This document shows, in pieces, positions 34,176 through 42,231 of a DNA stretch of 64,000 nucleotides. How positions within the stretch are numbered: the first letter of the stretch is position 1; the number at the start of each line of letters is the position of its first letter. A program made the position numbers and the translations under genes. Below the pieces are notes generated by a model that saw nothing but the letters and a program-made list of their open reading frames with translations, made no database searches and had not been told where the DNA came from. The stretch is taken from assembly GCF_000690055.1 (NCBI RefSeq), contig NZ_JJNZ01000065.1:1-64000 (forward strand), in the 5' to 3' direction. This stretch comes from Pseudoalteromonas fuliginea (GTDB taxonomy: Bacteria > Pseudomonadota > Gammaproteobacteria > Enterobacterales > Alteromonadaceae).

Positions 34176-35501
34176 TTAGAATGAGTAAGAAACGCTTAAA
34201 TTAATATCTAAGCGATCATATTCAAATAAAGATATATTACTGGTTTTATCTTGATAATTGGCCGCCAGTTGTATAGCTAAATCGTCGTTTATTAAATAAC
34301 GTATGGTGCTTGTAAGCATCAGTAAATTGTCTTCACGGTCTTTTAAAAATAAAGGATGTTCATCTTGGTAATCAATCCATTGATATCCTGCAAGTGTTAG
34401 TAGTTGCCAATGTTCAGCAAGCTGAGAATTAGCCTGATAATACATGCCAAGTATATTACGACTATTTGATTTACCCGCAGGTACATCCGCATTTTCAGTT
34501 TTGATATTAATACTCACACTTTGGAACCAGCGTTGAGATACATAACTAGTTCCTGCGTTTAGTGCAATAAATGTGTTATCGAGTTTTTCATCAAGTTTAT
34601 TATTCATTACACCAAAAGAAACAGCCCCAAATAAGCGAGATTTTTTAGATAATTTAAAATCAGCTCCTGTTACGAGCGACGATTCTGTTCTATAAAGTTC
34701 GCCATCAAGTACTAATGGTGTTACACCAGCTTGTACATACCAACTTAGCTTATCTTGTTTGTGCTTATAAGCTGCATTTATGTGTGTGTTAACGCGGTCA
34801 TATTGTTCTAACGCTTCAAACTTATACCATGCAGTATTAACACTTAACGTTAATAAGCTTTGTTGGTCCAGAGGATGAGAATAGCTCCCTCTATAGTTAA
34901 GCTGCATATAGTTATCATCAGTACTTTTGCTGTCTGGCGACAGTAAAAATTCGCCTAAATTAGGTATGATAATAGTATCTTCGGCTGTGCCTGCATTTAC
35001 ATTGTCATCCACACCAAAAGCCAGTTGAATATTTTGTGTATAAGAGCGCCCTGCACGTTGCTGTTCAACAATGGCAGCATCAAGTAGTGATTGCGCGCTC
35101 GTTTTTATATTTTTAGGTGTATTAGCCGCGTTAATAAGTATTAGCGCTTGAGTATCTGCTGCGGGTAAGTTTTTAACCATTAAATAAGCTCGAACTAAAT
35201 GTAGGCGAGCTTCGTACCATTGTGGGCTTGCTTCAACTACACGTTCAAAAGCAAAGACTGCTGTAGCTGGTTGGTTTGTTTTAAGTGCGGAAATCCCTAA
35301 TAAAAAGTCAAAAGCAGGCTCGCCTAAATATTGATTTTCAATATGACTTATTTTGTAGGCTTGTTGAAACTTATGATCAGAAATTAATTGTTGTAGTTCA
35401 GTTAACAATTTAGCGTAGCTTTCGTCATTTTTAGCCAGAGCACTAACACTAACTACAGTTAAAAAAGCACACAGTAAATGTGCTAGAGCCTGTTTAATCA
35501 T
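34176..35501 (-). CDS. TPR plus outer-membrane beta-barrel protein, Slam-like
   Basis: A signal peptide (ending VSALA) is followed by TPR-like helices (about residues 27-150; AFDFLLGISALKTNQPATAVFAFERVVEASPQWYEARLHL region). A C-terminal barrel of about 290 residues follows, beginning RSYTQNIQLAFGVDDNVNAGT, rich in alternating strands and ending SVSYSF. This layout, length (441) and the GRSY / DDNVNAGT junction resemble surface lipoprotein assembly modifiers (Slam, DUF560), which move lipoproteins to the outer face of the outer membrane. The third gene downstream encodes a giant lipoprotein, a natural client. It is the first gene of the operon. A different TPR-barrel family remains possible. 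Confidence 0.75.
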   Translation of the reverse strand: MIKQALAHLLCAFLTVVSVSALAKNDESYAKLLTELQQLISDHKFQQAYKISHIENQYLGEPAFDFLLGISALKTNQPATAVFAFERVVEASPQWYEARLHLVRAYLMVKNLPAADTQALILINAANTPKNIKTSAQSLLDAAIVEQQRAGRSYTQNIQLAFGVDDNVNAGTAEDTIIIPNLGEFLLSPDSKSTDDNYMQLNYRGSYSHPLDQQSLLTLSVNTAWYKFEALEQYDRVNTHINAAYKHKQDKLSWYVQAGVTPLVLDGELYRTESSLVTGADFKLSKKSRLFGAVSFGVMNNKLDEKLDNTFIALNAGTSYVSQRWFQSVSINIKTENADVPAGKSNSRNILGMYYQANSQLAEHWQLLTLAGYQWIDYQDEHPLFLKDREDNLLMLTSTIRYLINDDLAIQLAANYQDKTSNISLFEYDRLDINLSVSYSF

Positions 35502-36155
35502 GTTTTATCGAATATCCTATAAGAAATTTTTTGCTTTATTGCCATTAGGGTCAGTTGACCTTTTCGGATTGAAATTTGTTCTATCTAGGGGCGACTTAAT
35601 CGCGGCGCAAGGTTTGTTGCTTAGTGGGCTCGGTAACTGCTCCTGCGTTACTCTAATGGCTTACATACCTATAAGAATAAATCAAAACCGAGCAAAGCTG
35701 CCCAGTCATGCTCACGGGCCTTATTTAAAAACCAAACACGCCGCTGCAAATCTAACCTCGAAAGATAAACAAGCCCTAATAAAATGATGGTAGTAGGTAA
35801 TAATTTAGCACTTTTTATAGGCATGTAAAGCAAATGAAAACATTATTTCAAAAATGTAAATGTTAATATCTTCCAGCTTTTTAAATCAATAGCATAAAAT
35901 TAGTGACCTATTATAGCGATAATAAAACAGCTTGATAACAAAGCATAAATTTCGTTATTCTAAATAAAATTTAACAACATTTTAGAGTAATTTAATTCGG
36001 TAAATTAGTCATGTTTTAATAAAATTGGTTTAGAACTGGTCTAGTTGTTCAGACAAGTAAGTGCAGGGGGAAATAGATTGTATTTTTAGTTATTTAAAAT
36101 TACTGGGGAAATAATATGAAAATGATTATACAAAAAATAAAAAAAGGAGAAAAAT
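35502..36155. other. Intergenic region, no supported gene
   Basis: About 650 bp between the divergent operon start and tRNA-His. A 95-codon plus-strand frame begins at 35500, but its low-complexity, basic product matches nothing I know, and no ribosome-binding site supports it. The stretch from about 35545 to 35770 is less AT-rich than its surroundings and contains a near-palindrome GGTCAGTTGACC (35549-35560), so it could be a remnant of a mobile or repeated element. The remainder is AT-rich and featureless. Confidence 0.4.
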
Positions 36156-36232
36156 TGGGGCGATTGACGGGGCTTGAACCCGCGACAACCGGAATCACAA
36201 TCCGGGGCTCTACCAACTGAGCTACAACCGCC
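36156..36232 (-). tRNA. tRNA-His (anticodon GTG)
   Basis: The minus strand folds into a full cloverleaf. The 8-bp acceptor GGCGGTTG / CAATCGCC includes the extra G-1:C73 pair unique to tRNA-His. The D arm is AGCTCAGTTGGTAGAGC. The anticodon stem-loop CCGGATTGTGATTCCGG gives anticodon GTG, and the T arm contains GGGTTCAAGCC. The 3' CCA is encoded (36156-36158). Anticodon and G-1 agree, so the call is secure. Confidence 0.97.
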
Positions 36233-36260
36233 ACAACACACCTTGTTTGGTGTGGCGCGC

Positions 36261-36289
36261 ATAATACATAAAATAATAAATCTTGTGAA
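36261..36289 (-). promoter_or_regulatory. Promoter of tRNA-His
   Basis: On the minus strand: -35 TTCACA (36284-36289), 17-bp spacer, -10 TATTAT (36261-36266), then a GC-rich discriminator GCGCGCC typical of stringently controlled stable-RNA promoters. The tRNA begins about 28 bp after the -10. Confidence 0.85.
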
Positions 36290-36601
36290 GTCTAAAAGTG
36301 AAAAAAATCAAAAAAAATAATTAATGCGTAAAATACAGTATGTAAGGTGGTGATTGATTAGTGCTTAAATATGGCTACTTTAGGCCATTTAACTGGGGGC
36401 AAAACGTGTAACGAACGAGATTAGTAAAGGGAGAAAAAATATTTAAGCCTTACTTTCTTTATTAGTAAGTGCGAATGATTAAGAAACAGCGCATACCTTC
36501 TAAAAAAACGATAAATACTTAATAAATATGAAACATATTGTCGCTTTTATATATTAATTTATATAAACATAGCGTTTTTTATAGTGAAAATTCATTGTTT
36601 T

Positions 36602-36631
36602 TTGAGAATAAATTGTAAATAAATGTATAAT
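36602..36631 (+). promoter_or_regulatory. Promoter of mscS-like gene
   Basis: -35 TTGAGA (36602-36607), 18-bp spacer, perfect -10 TATAAT (36626-36631), about 43 bp before the ATG. The 310 bp between this and the tRNA promoter are AT-rich; I see no gene in them. Confidence 0.75.
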
Positions 36632-36673
36632 GTTGGCTGGAAAAACGCTTAATGAAAACTATTTGGAGTGATT

Positions 36674-37492
36674 ATGGATTCAATATTAAACTGGCTGAAC
36701 GAAAACTCAGGCCTAATTTTACATTACGGTATACAGGCGGTTGTTGCGCTTGTTATCTTTTTACTTGGTAGTCGTATTGCTAAGTTTTGTTCTAACTTAA
36801 CTGAAAAAGGTTTTGCTAAAAAGAACGTAGATAAAGCGGTTGGCTCATTTGTTTCAAGCATTGTGTATACACTTGTATTTGCTGTCACTATTTTAATGGC
36901 ACTTTCGCAAATTGGTATTGAAACTACGTCATTCATCGCTATTTTAGGTGCCGCAGGTTTAGCTGTTGGCTTAGCGCTTCAAGGTTCATTGTCTAACTTT
37001 GCATCTGGCGTACTAATTATTTTACTTCGTCCATTCAAATCAGGTGATTTTGTTGAAGCTGGTAGTAAAATGGGTACTGTTAAGAAAATCGAAATATTCT
37101 CAACTGAACTACGCACTCCAGATAATAAAGTAATAATTGTGCCAAATTCACAAATTATGTCGGGTGCTATTACTAATTTCTCACGTGAGTCTACTCGTCG
37201 TATCGATTTAGTTATCGGTGTTGGTTACGATGCTGATTTACGTCAAGCAAAAGAAGTATTAAAATCAGTGTTAGATGCAGAAGAACGTCTACTTAAAGAC
37301 CCAGCTTATACAGTTGCTGTATCTGAGCTAGGTGATTCGAGTGTTAATTTTGTAGTGCGTCCTTGGGTTAACAGTGCGGATTACTGGCCAACATATTTCT
37401 CGCTAATGGAAAATATTAAAATTGCATTAGACGACGCAAACATTTCAATTCCATTTCCACAAATGGATGTTCATTTACACAAGCAAGACTAA
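36674..37492 (+). CDS. Small-conductance mechanosensitive channel, MscS family
   Basis: Inner-membrane channel that opens on membrane tension to release solutes during osmotic downshock. At 272 residues it is near the E. coli MscS length (286). TM1-TM2 occupy about 15-90. The pore helix TM3 is the glycine/alanine-rich GAAGLAVGLALQGSLSNFA, followed by the beta-domain (PFKSGDFVEAG, VKKIEIFSTELRTPDNKVIIVPNSQI) and the cytoplasmic cage. ATG 36674 has GGAG (36665-36668) 5 nt upstream and is preferred over a GTG six bases before it. Confidence 0.94.
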   Translation: MDSILNWLNENSGLILHYGIQAVVALVIFLLGSRIAKFCSNLTEKGFAKKNVDKAVGSFVSSIVYTLVFAVTILMALSQIGIETTSFIAILGAAGLAVGLALQGSLSNFASGVLIILLRPFKSGDFVEAGSKMGTVKKIEIFSTELRTPDNKVIIVPNSQIMSGAITNFSRESTRRIDLVIGVGYDADLRQAKEVLKSVLDAEERLLKDPAYTVAVSELGDSSVNFVVRPWVNSADYWPTYFSLMENIKIALDDANISIPFPQMDVHLHKQD

Positions 37493-37514
37493 TTTTAAAT
37501 AGGTTATTTTTTTA

Positions 37515-38297
37515 ATGAAATTAAAGCTTTTATCAATGTTAGTTGCAGCCTCTGCTGCAACTAACGCATTTGCCGAAGATGCAGAGCAAAAAACGTGGGA
37601 AGTTACCAGTGAGCTTGGTGCTATTATCACAAGTGGTAATACAGAAACAACCACGCTTAAAGGTGGTATTAAAGTACAGCACAATCTAGAAAACTGGAAC
37701 AACGAGTATAAAATCGATGGAATCTTCAAAGAAGATGAAGTTGAAGATGCTGACGGTAATAAAGATAAGCAGCGTACCAACGAAAAATACTCTATTTCTG
37801 CGCAAGGTAATTACAAATTAAATGAAAAGCATGCTCACTTATTCATTTATGGTTCACACGTGTCAGATTACTTTGGCGCATACCGAAGTGAATCAGTAAT
37901 TTCTGCTGGTTATGGTTTACGTTTATTAAACGAAAAAACCATGTGGCTAAGTGCTGAAATTGGTCCAGGTTATAAATATTTCGAATACCCAGATGACAGC
38001 ACTGAAATTGACGACAACGGCGATTTACTTGCTGGTGAGTTTGAAGGTGAGGTGATTGCTCTAGGTAAGTTAGATTATAACTGGAAGATTTCTGATAATG
38101 CGCGCTTTACTCAGTTAATTGCAGTGGAGTATGGTGATACAAACACTAAAACGCGTTCAGAAACTGCACTACTTGCAAAAATTAATGGCTCATTACAAAT
38201 GAAAGTTGCTTTTAATGTTACCAACAACTCAGATGTTGCTGATGATAAAGAAAGCACTGATACTGAAACGTCATTCACGTTAGTTTACAGTTTTTAA
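37515..38297 (+). CDS. DUF481 family outer-membrane protein (YdiY-like)
   Basis: The 260-residue protein has a signal peptide cleaved near AFA-ED (residue 20), then a beta-barrel with the family features SGNTETTTLKGGIKVQH and a terminal SFTLVYSF. The DUF481 family includes salt-induced outer-membrane protein YdiY; its exact function is unknown. It follows the mechanosensitive channel gene by 22 nt and precedes a strong terminator, so the two probably form an operon. A shared link to osmotic stress is inferred. Confidence 0.88.
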   Translation: MKLKLLSMLVAASAATNAFAEDAEQKTWEVTSELGAIITSGNTETTTLKGGIKVQHNLENWNNEYKIDGIFKEDEVEDADGNKDKQRTNEKYSISAQGNYKLNEKHAHLFIYGSHVSDYFGAYRSESVISAGYGLRLLNEKTMWLSAEIGPGYKYFEYPDDSTEIDDNGDLLAGEFEGEVIALGKLDYNWKISDNARFTQLIAVEYGDTNTKTRSETALLAKINGSLQMKVAFNVTNNSDVADDKESTDTETSFTLVYSF

Positions 38298-38331
38298 CCA
38301 ATGTAACTAAAGAAATGACATTTAAGTGACA

Positions 38332-38357
38332 AAAAGGGACGAAAGTCCCTTTTTTAT
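38332..38357 (+). terminator. Rho-independent terminator of mscS-DUF481 unit
   Basis: AAAAGGGAC (38332-38340), GAAA tetraloop, GTCCCTTTT (38345-38353), then TTTATTT. It separates this unit from the polysaccharide locus that begins about 65 bp later. Confidence 0.92.
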
Positions 38358-38420
38358 TTGCTACTAAATAATGTATTATGGCGACCAATTTTGGTTGTAG
38401 ACCTAGGGATATACCTACTC

Positions 38421-41093
38421 GTGAAAGTATTTACTCAATTTTTTAGTGCTTTTGTTCTATTGTGCAGTTTTAGTGCATTGGCTTTAACGCCAACAGCGTC
38501 ACAATTGGAGCAGTTTAAAAAGCTGCCTAAATCGCAACAAGAAGCCCTCGCAAAACAGTACGGTGTAGACTTATCTACAATCACGGGTACAAATCAATCA
38601 AGCGAACAGGTTAAAACTGAACAGTCGACTATCGGCCAACGCTCAGAATCTGAGCCGGAGCAGCTTACAGGTGAAGAGCGCTTTAAACCAAAAGTAGACG
38701 AAATAAAGCCTTTTGGGTATGCGCTATTTGCAGGTGAACCTACAACATTTATGCCAAGTGAAAATGCAGCTGTTCCTGATACGTACTTAATTGGACGCGG
38801 CGATCAACTAAGAATTAATTTTTATGGTAAAGAAAGTGAAAGCTTCGACATAACCGTTGACCGTGAAGGGCGACTTAATATTCCTGACTTAAGTCCAGTT
38901 CAAGTGGCTGGCCTTACTTTTGCTGAAGTAAAAGAGTTAATTAATGCAAAAGTAGAGCAAGAAGTTATTGGTGTAAAAGCATTTGTATCGCTTGGTCAAC
39001 TTCGCAGTATGCGCATTTTAGTGCTAGGTGAAGCGTATAAGCCTGGTAGCTACAGTGTTTCTTCATTAACAACTGTTTCGCACGCATTATTTGTAAGTGG
39101 TGGCGTGTCTGATATTGCTTCACTGCGTAATATTCAAGTTAAACGCACAGGCAAGGTTGTAGCAAATTTTGACCTTTACGACTTACTTATTAATGGCGAT
39201 AGCAGTAACGACATCGTATTAAAGCCTGGCGATGTTGTGTTTATACCATCAGTTGGCGCTCAAGTAAGAGTTGAAGGTGCGGTTAAACGTCCCGCTATCT
39301 TTGAACTTAAAGAAGGTGAGACTGCTCAGCAATTGCTAATTATGGCAGGTGGCCTTAAGGCAAACGCTTATGCTAAAAATGCAGTGGTAGAGCGCTTTAA
39401 CTATGATCGTAAAGAAGTACTATCGGTAGACTTTTCAAAACCGCAAATTAATTATATTCCACAAGATGGCGACCGTATTCGCTTTAATTCAGTTAGCTCT
39501 CAATACCAAAATACTATTAGCTTGATTGGCGCGGTAGCACGCCCGGGTAATTATCAATGGTACCAAGGAAAACGTATTTCCGACGTTCTAAAATCAGTAC
39601 GTGGCGACTTACTCCCACAAGCTGATTTAAGTTACGGCTTACTTATTCGTGAAACAAATATTAATGGTGACATAGAAGCGCACCAATTTGATATAGCGCA
39701 AGCAATAGTTAAAAACACCGCAAATAACCTACAGCTTAAAGCAAACGATAAAATAATTGTATTTAGCCGCTTTGAAGAGAAAGAAGCTGAGTTGTCTGCG
39801 CTAGCAAATATGGCATTAAGCCAAGAGCAACAAGAGCAGCAAACTAAAGCAGAGCAATGGCATAAGTTTGAACAAAAAGAGTTCGAAAAATATATAGGTA
39901 TAAATCAAAAAGACGAAGAGCTTGTACTTGAAGACAATAAAATTTTAACTATTGCTGAAATATCTAAACGTAAAGCAAAAGAAGAAGAACAAGAGCTTAA
40001 AGCTCAAGAGTATGCGTCATTTAGTCGCCATAACTTATTAGCGCCTATTATTGCTAAATTTAAACAACAAGCTTCTGTTAGCGAAGCAATGAAATTGGTT
40101 GAAATTAGTGGCAATGTAACTTATCCAGGTATTTACCCGTTAACGGTGGGCGGCGAAGTTGTTGATTTAGTGACAGCCTCAGGTGGGTTATTAGAGTCTG
40201 CCTTTATTAAGCAAGCAGAAATTACACGCATCGTGTCTGGTAATGCATCTCAGGTTGAACATGTAAGGTTTGATCTTGAAGGCGCTATGAAAGGTGACTT
40301 ACAAAATAATATTATACTACGCAGTAAAGATAGCATTAATATTTTCGCCATTCCCAACTGGCAAGAAAACGTAAAAGTAGAATTAAGAGGTGAGCTCAAA
40401 TTCCCTGGTACTTATACTATTCGTCGTGGTGAAAAACTAACTGATTTATTAGAGCGTGCAGGTGGCTTCTCTCAATTTGCAGAGCAAAAAGCTGCGGTAT
40501 TTACACGTAAATCGATTAAAAAACAGGAACAAGAGCAACTAGCTCGTTTGTCTACAGAACTTCGACGAGATATTGCATCAAAAAGCTTCCAAAACTCCGT
40601 AAGCGGCAATACCCTTTCTTATGAAGAAATGGATAAACTGTTAAACGATTTAGCCAATGTTGAAGCCGTAGGGCGTTTAGTTATCGACCTTCCTCGTATA
40701 GTAAGTAATCAACAAAATTTAGTATTACAAGATGGTGACACGCTTTATGTGCCAAGCAAGCGCGACTCTATAAGCATCATAGGTGAAGTTAACTACTCTA
40801 CATCTCACCTTTATCAAGCTGGTGTGAGTGTTGATGATTATATTGATCTCAGTGGTGGTTTAAAAGAACGTGCAGCAGAGGATCGTATTTACATTATTAA
40901 AGCTAATGGTTCAGTAAAAATCCCTAATACAGGCGGCTGGTTTGCTGCTAATAATACAGACCAATTAGAACCAGGGGATACCATTGTGGTACCAATGGAT
41001 GCAGGGCACATGGATAAGCTAACGCTTTGGAGCACAGCAACGCAGATTATGTACCAATTAGGTGTAGCGGTAGCTGCAATAAGCGGTATTTAA
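38421..41093 (+). CDS. Large SLBB-domain polysaccharide export protein (Wza-related)
   Basis: Outer-membrane polysaccharide export (OPX) protein. After a signal peptide (MKVFTQFFSAFVLLCSFSALA) comes the Poly_export domain (about 110-210; YLIGRGDQLRINFYG, ITVDREGRLNIPDL). It is followed by five or six SLBB domains (RILVLGEAYKPGSYSV, VRVEGAVKRPAIFEL, ISLIGAVARPGNYQW, VEISGNVTYPGIYPL, VELRGELKFPGTYTI, ISIIGEVNYSTSHLY). At about 890 residues it is more than twice Wza (379) and lacks Wza's lipobox cysteine, a form common in Vibrio/Alteromonadales exopolysaccharide loci. GTG 38421 is chosen because it opens directly on the signal peptide and has GGGA 11 nt upstream. First gene of the locus. Confidence 0.9.
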   Translation: MKVFTQFFSAFVLLCSFSALALTPTASQLEQFKKLPKSQQEALAKQYGVDLSTITGTNQSSEQVKTEQSTIGQRSESEPEQLTGEERFKPKVDEIKPFGYALFAGEPTTFMPSENAAVPDTYLIGRGDQLRINFYGKESESFDITVDREGRLNIPDLSPVQVAGLTFAEVKELINAKVEQEVIGVKAFVSLGQLRSMRILVLGEAYKPGSYSVSSLTTVSHALFVSGGVSDIASLRNIQVKRTGKVVANFDLYDLLINGDSSNDIVLKPGDVVFIPSVGAQVRVEGAVKRPAIFELKEGETAQQLLIMAGGLKANAYAKNAVVERFNYDRKEVLSVDFSKPQINYIPQDGDRIRFNSVSSQYQNTISLIGAVARPGNYQWYQGKRISDVLKSVRGDLLPQADLSYGLLIRETNINGDIEAHQFDIAQAIVKNTANNLQLKANDKIIVFSRFEEKEAELSALANMALSQEQQEQQTKAEQWHKFEQKEFEKYIGINQKDEELVLEDNKILTIAEISKRKAKEEEQELKAQEYASFSRHNLLAPIIAKFKQQASVSEAMKLVEISGNVTYPGIYPLTVGGEVVDLVTASGGLLESAFIKQAEITRIVSGNASQVEHVRFDLEGAMKGDLQNNIILRSKDSINIFAIPNWQENVKVELRGELKFPGTYTIRRGEKLTDLLERAGGFSQFAEQKAAVFTRKSIKKQEQEQLARLSTELRRDIASKSFQNSVSGNTLSYEEMDKLLNDLANVEAVGRLVIDLPRIVSNQQNLVLQDGDTLYVPSKRDSISIIGEVNYSTSHLYQAGVSVDDYIDLSGGLKERAAEDRIYIIKANGSVKIPNTGGWFAANNTDQLEPGDTIVVPMDAGHMDKLTLWSTATQIMYQLGVAVAAISGI

Positions 41094-41098
41094 TAGTT

Positions 41099-41130
41099 AT
41101 GCGCGGCTTGTTGCCGCGCATTTATTTATT
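41099..41130 (+). terminator. Terminator or attenuator hairpin between exporter and wzz-like gene
   Basis: ATGCGCGGC (41099-41107), loop TTGTT, GCCGCGCAT (41113-41121), then TTATTTATT. The following 75 bp repeats parts of it (ACGCATTTATTAG, AGGCGTAGCTTT), giving further small dyads up to 41190. It lies inside the locus, so attenuation or processing is likelier than full termination. Confidence 0.65.
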
Positions 41131-41205
41131 AGTAGGCGTGGCTTTTTGTTACGCATTTATTAGCAGGCGTAGCTTTATGCTGCGCAGAATGAGCCTGAGA
41201 CTTAC

Positions 41206-42159
41206 ATGGAAAACAATTTAAATAACCCAAAACAAGCAAATGTTTTAGCTGTCGCTGATGATGAAATCGACCTGAGAGAATTATTTACAGCTATTTGGCA
41301 AGGTAAATGGATTATTATCGCGGTCACTACACTATTTGCGGTAGCTTCGGTTTTCTATGCAATTAATCAGCCCAATATTTATAAATCAGAGGCACTACTT
41401 GCTCCGACTGAGACCCCAAAAAATGCTAGTTTAGGTGGTTTAGCTGGGCAATTTGGCAGTTTAGCGAGTTTAGCTGGAGTTAATCTTAGTGGTGGAGGAA
41501 ATAATAAAAGTCAATTAGCTATTGAAGTTTTGAAATCCCGTCATTTTATATCTGAGTTTATAAAAAGGCATAATATATTAGCTGATTTGATGGCTGTTAA
41601 AGAATGGGATAGCGTTAATAATACAATAGTATATAACAGTGATTTATATAACATTAAGTCTAAAGAGTGGACTAGAAAAGTTAAAGCACCTTTCAAACCT
41701 ATACCATCAATGCAAGAAGCTTATAAAGTATTTATAGATAAGAGTCAGTTTATAAGTAATGAAGATACAGGAATGATAGTTGTTTCTATAGAACACATAT
41801 CTCCAGTTATCGCTCAACAGTGGGTTTCATGGCTTGTAGAAGATATTAACGAGGTTATGAAAGAAAGGGATGTAACTGAAGCGAAGAGAAGCAGTGAATT
41901 TTTAGAAAATCAACTAAAAAAAACCAAAATTGCAGATATTCGCGTCGTACTATATAAATTAATTGAAGAGCAAACAAAAACAATAATGTTTGCAAATGTA
42001 CGTGATGAATATGTTTTTAAGACAATTGACCCTGCTGTTATACCAGAACAAAAGAGTAAGCCTGCACGAGCAATGATTTGTATTTTAGGTACTATGTTAG
42101 GTGTCATATTAAGTGTTTTTCTTATTTTGGTTAGGTACTTTATTAAAAGGCAAGACTGA
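41206..42159 (+). CDS. Wzz-type polysaccharide chain-length regulator
   Basis: Polysaccharide co-polymerase with two membrane helices (about 34-52 GKWIIIAVTTLFAVASVFY and 290-310 AMICILGTMLGVILSVFLI) around a periplasmic domain with coiled coil. The N-terminal DEIDLRELFTAIWQGKW and the proline-containing PAVIPEQKSKPARA before TM2 are family signatures. At 317 residues, without a Walker kinase domain, it is a PCP1 (Wzz-like) protein that sets chain length in Wzy-dependent polymerisation, consistent with the wzx and wzy genes downstream. Confidence 0.92.
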   Translation: MENNLNNPKQANVLAVADDEIDLRELFTAIWQGKWIIIAVTTLFAVASVFYAINQPNIYKSEALLAPTETPKNASLGGLAGQFGSLASLAGVNLSGGGNNKSQLAIEVLKSRHFISEFIKRHNILADLMAVKEWDSVNNTIVYNSDLYNIKSKEWTRKVKAPFKPIPSMQEAYKVFIDKSQFISNEDTGMIVVSIEHISPVIAQQWVSWLVEDINEVMKERDVTEAKRSSEFLENQLKKTKIADIRVVLYKLIEEQTKTIMFANVRDEYVFKTIDPAVIPEQKSKPARAMICILGTMLGVILSVFLILVRYFIKRQD

Positions 42160-42170
42160 AAGTTCATGCT

Positions 42171-42189
42171 TTACCCTGAATCAGGGTAA
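42171..42189 (+). other. Small dyad between wzz-like gene and wecB
   Basis: TTACCCTGA / TCAGGGTAA with a single-base centre, 12 nt after the wzz-like stop codon. There is no T tract, so it may be an mRNA processing or protein-binding site. Confidence 0.35.
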
Positions 42190-42231
42190 TAAATCTGATT
42201 GTTAAATAATAAAGTGAAGAAAGGTTTTAAT

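Noticed and set aside
35500..35787. 95-codon plus-strand frame divergent from the Slam-like gene
   Set aside because: No Shine-Dalgarno sequence, start overlaps the start codon of the opposite gene, and the product resembles no family I know.
36116..36220. Short frame beginning ATGAAAATGATT after GGGG, running into tRNA-His
   Set aside because: The frame is only maintained through the antisense of the tRNA gene. It is most likely chance, although a gene start cut off by the tRNA was considered.
38358..38420. Earlier TTG start for the SLBB exporter
   Set aside because: It lies in the T tract of the preceding terminator and would place hydrophobic residues before an already complete signal peptide that begins at GTG 38421.
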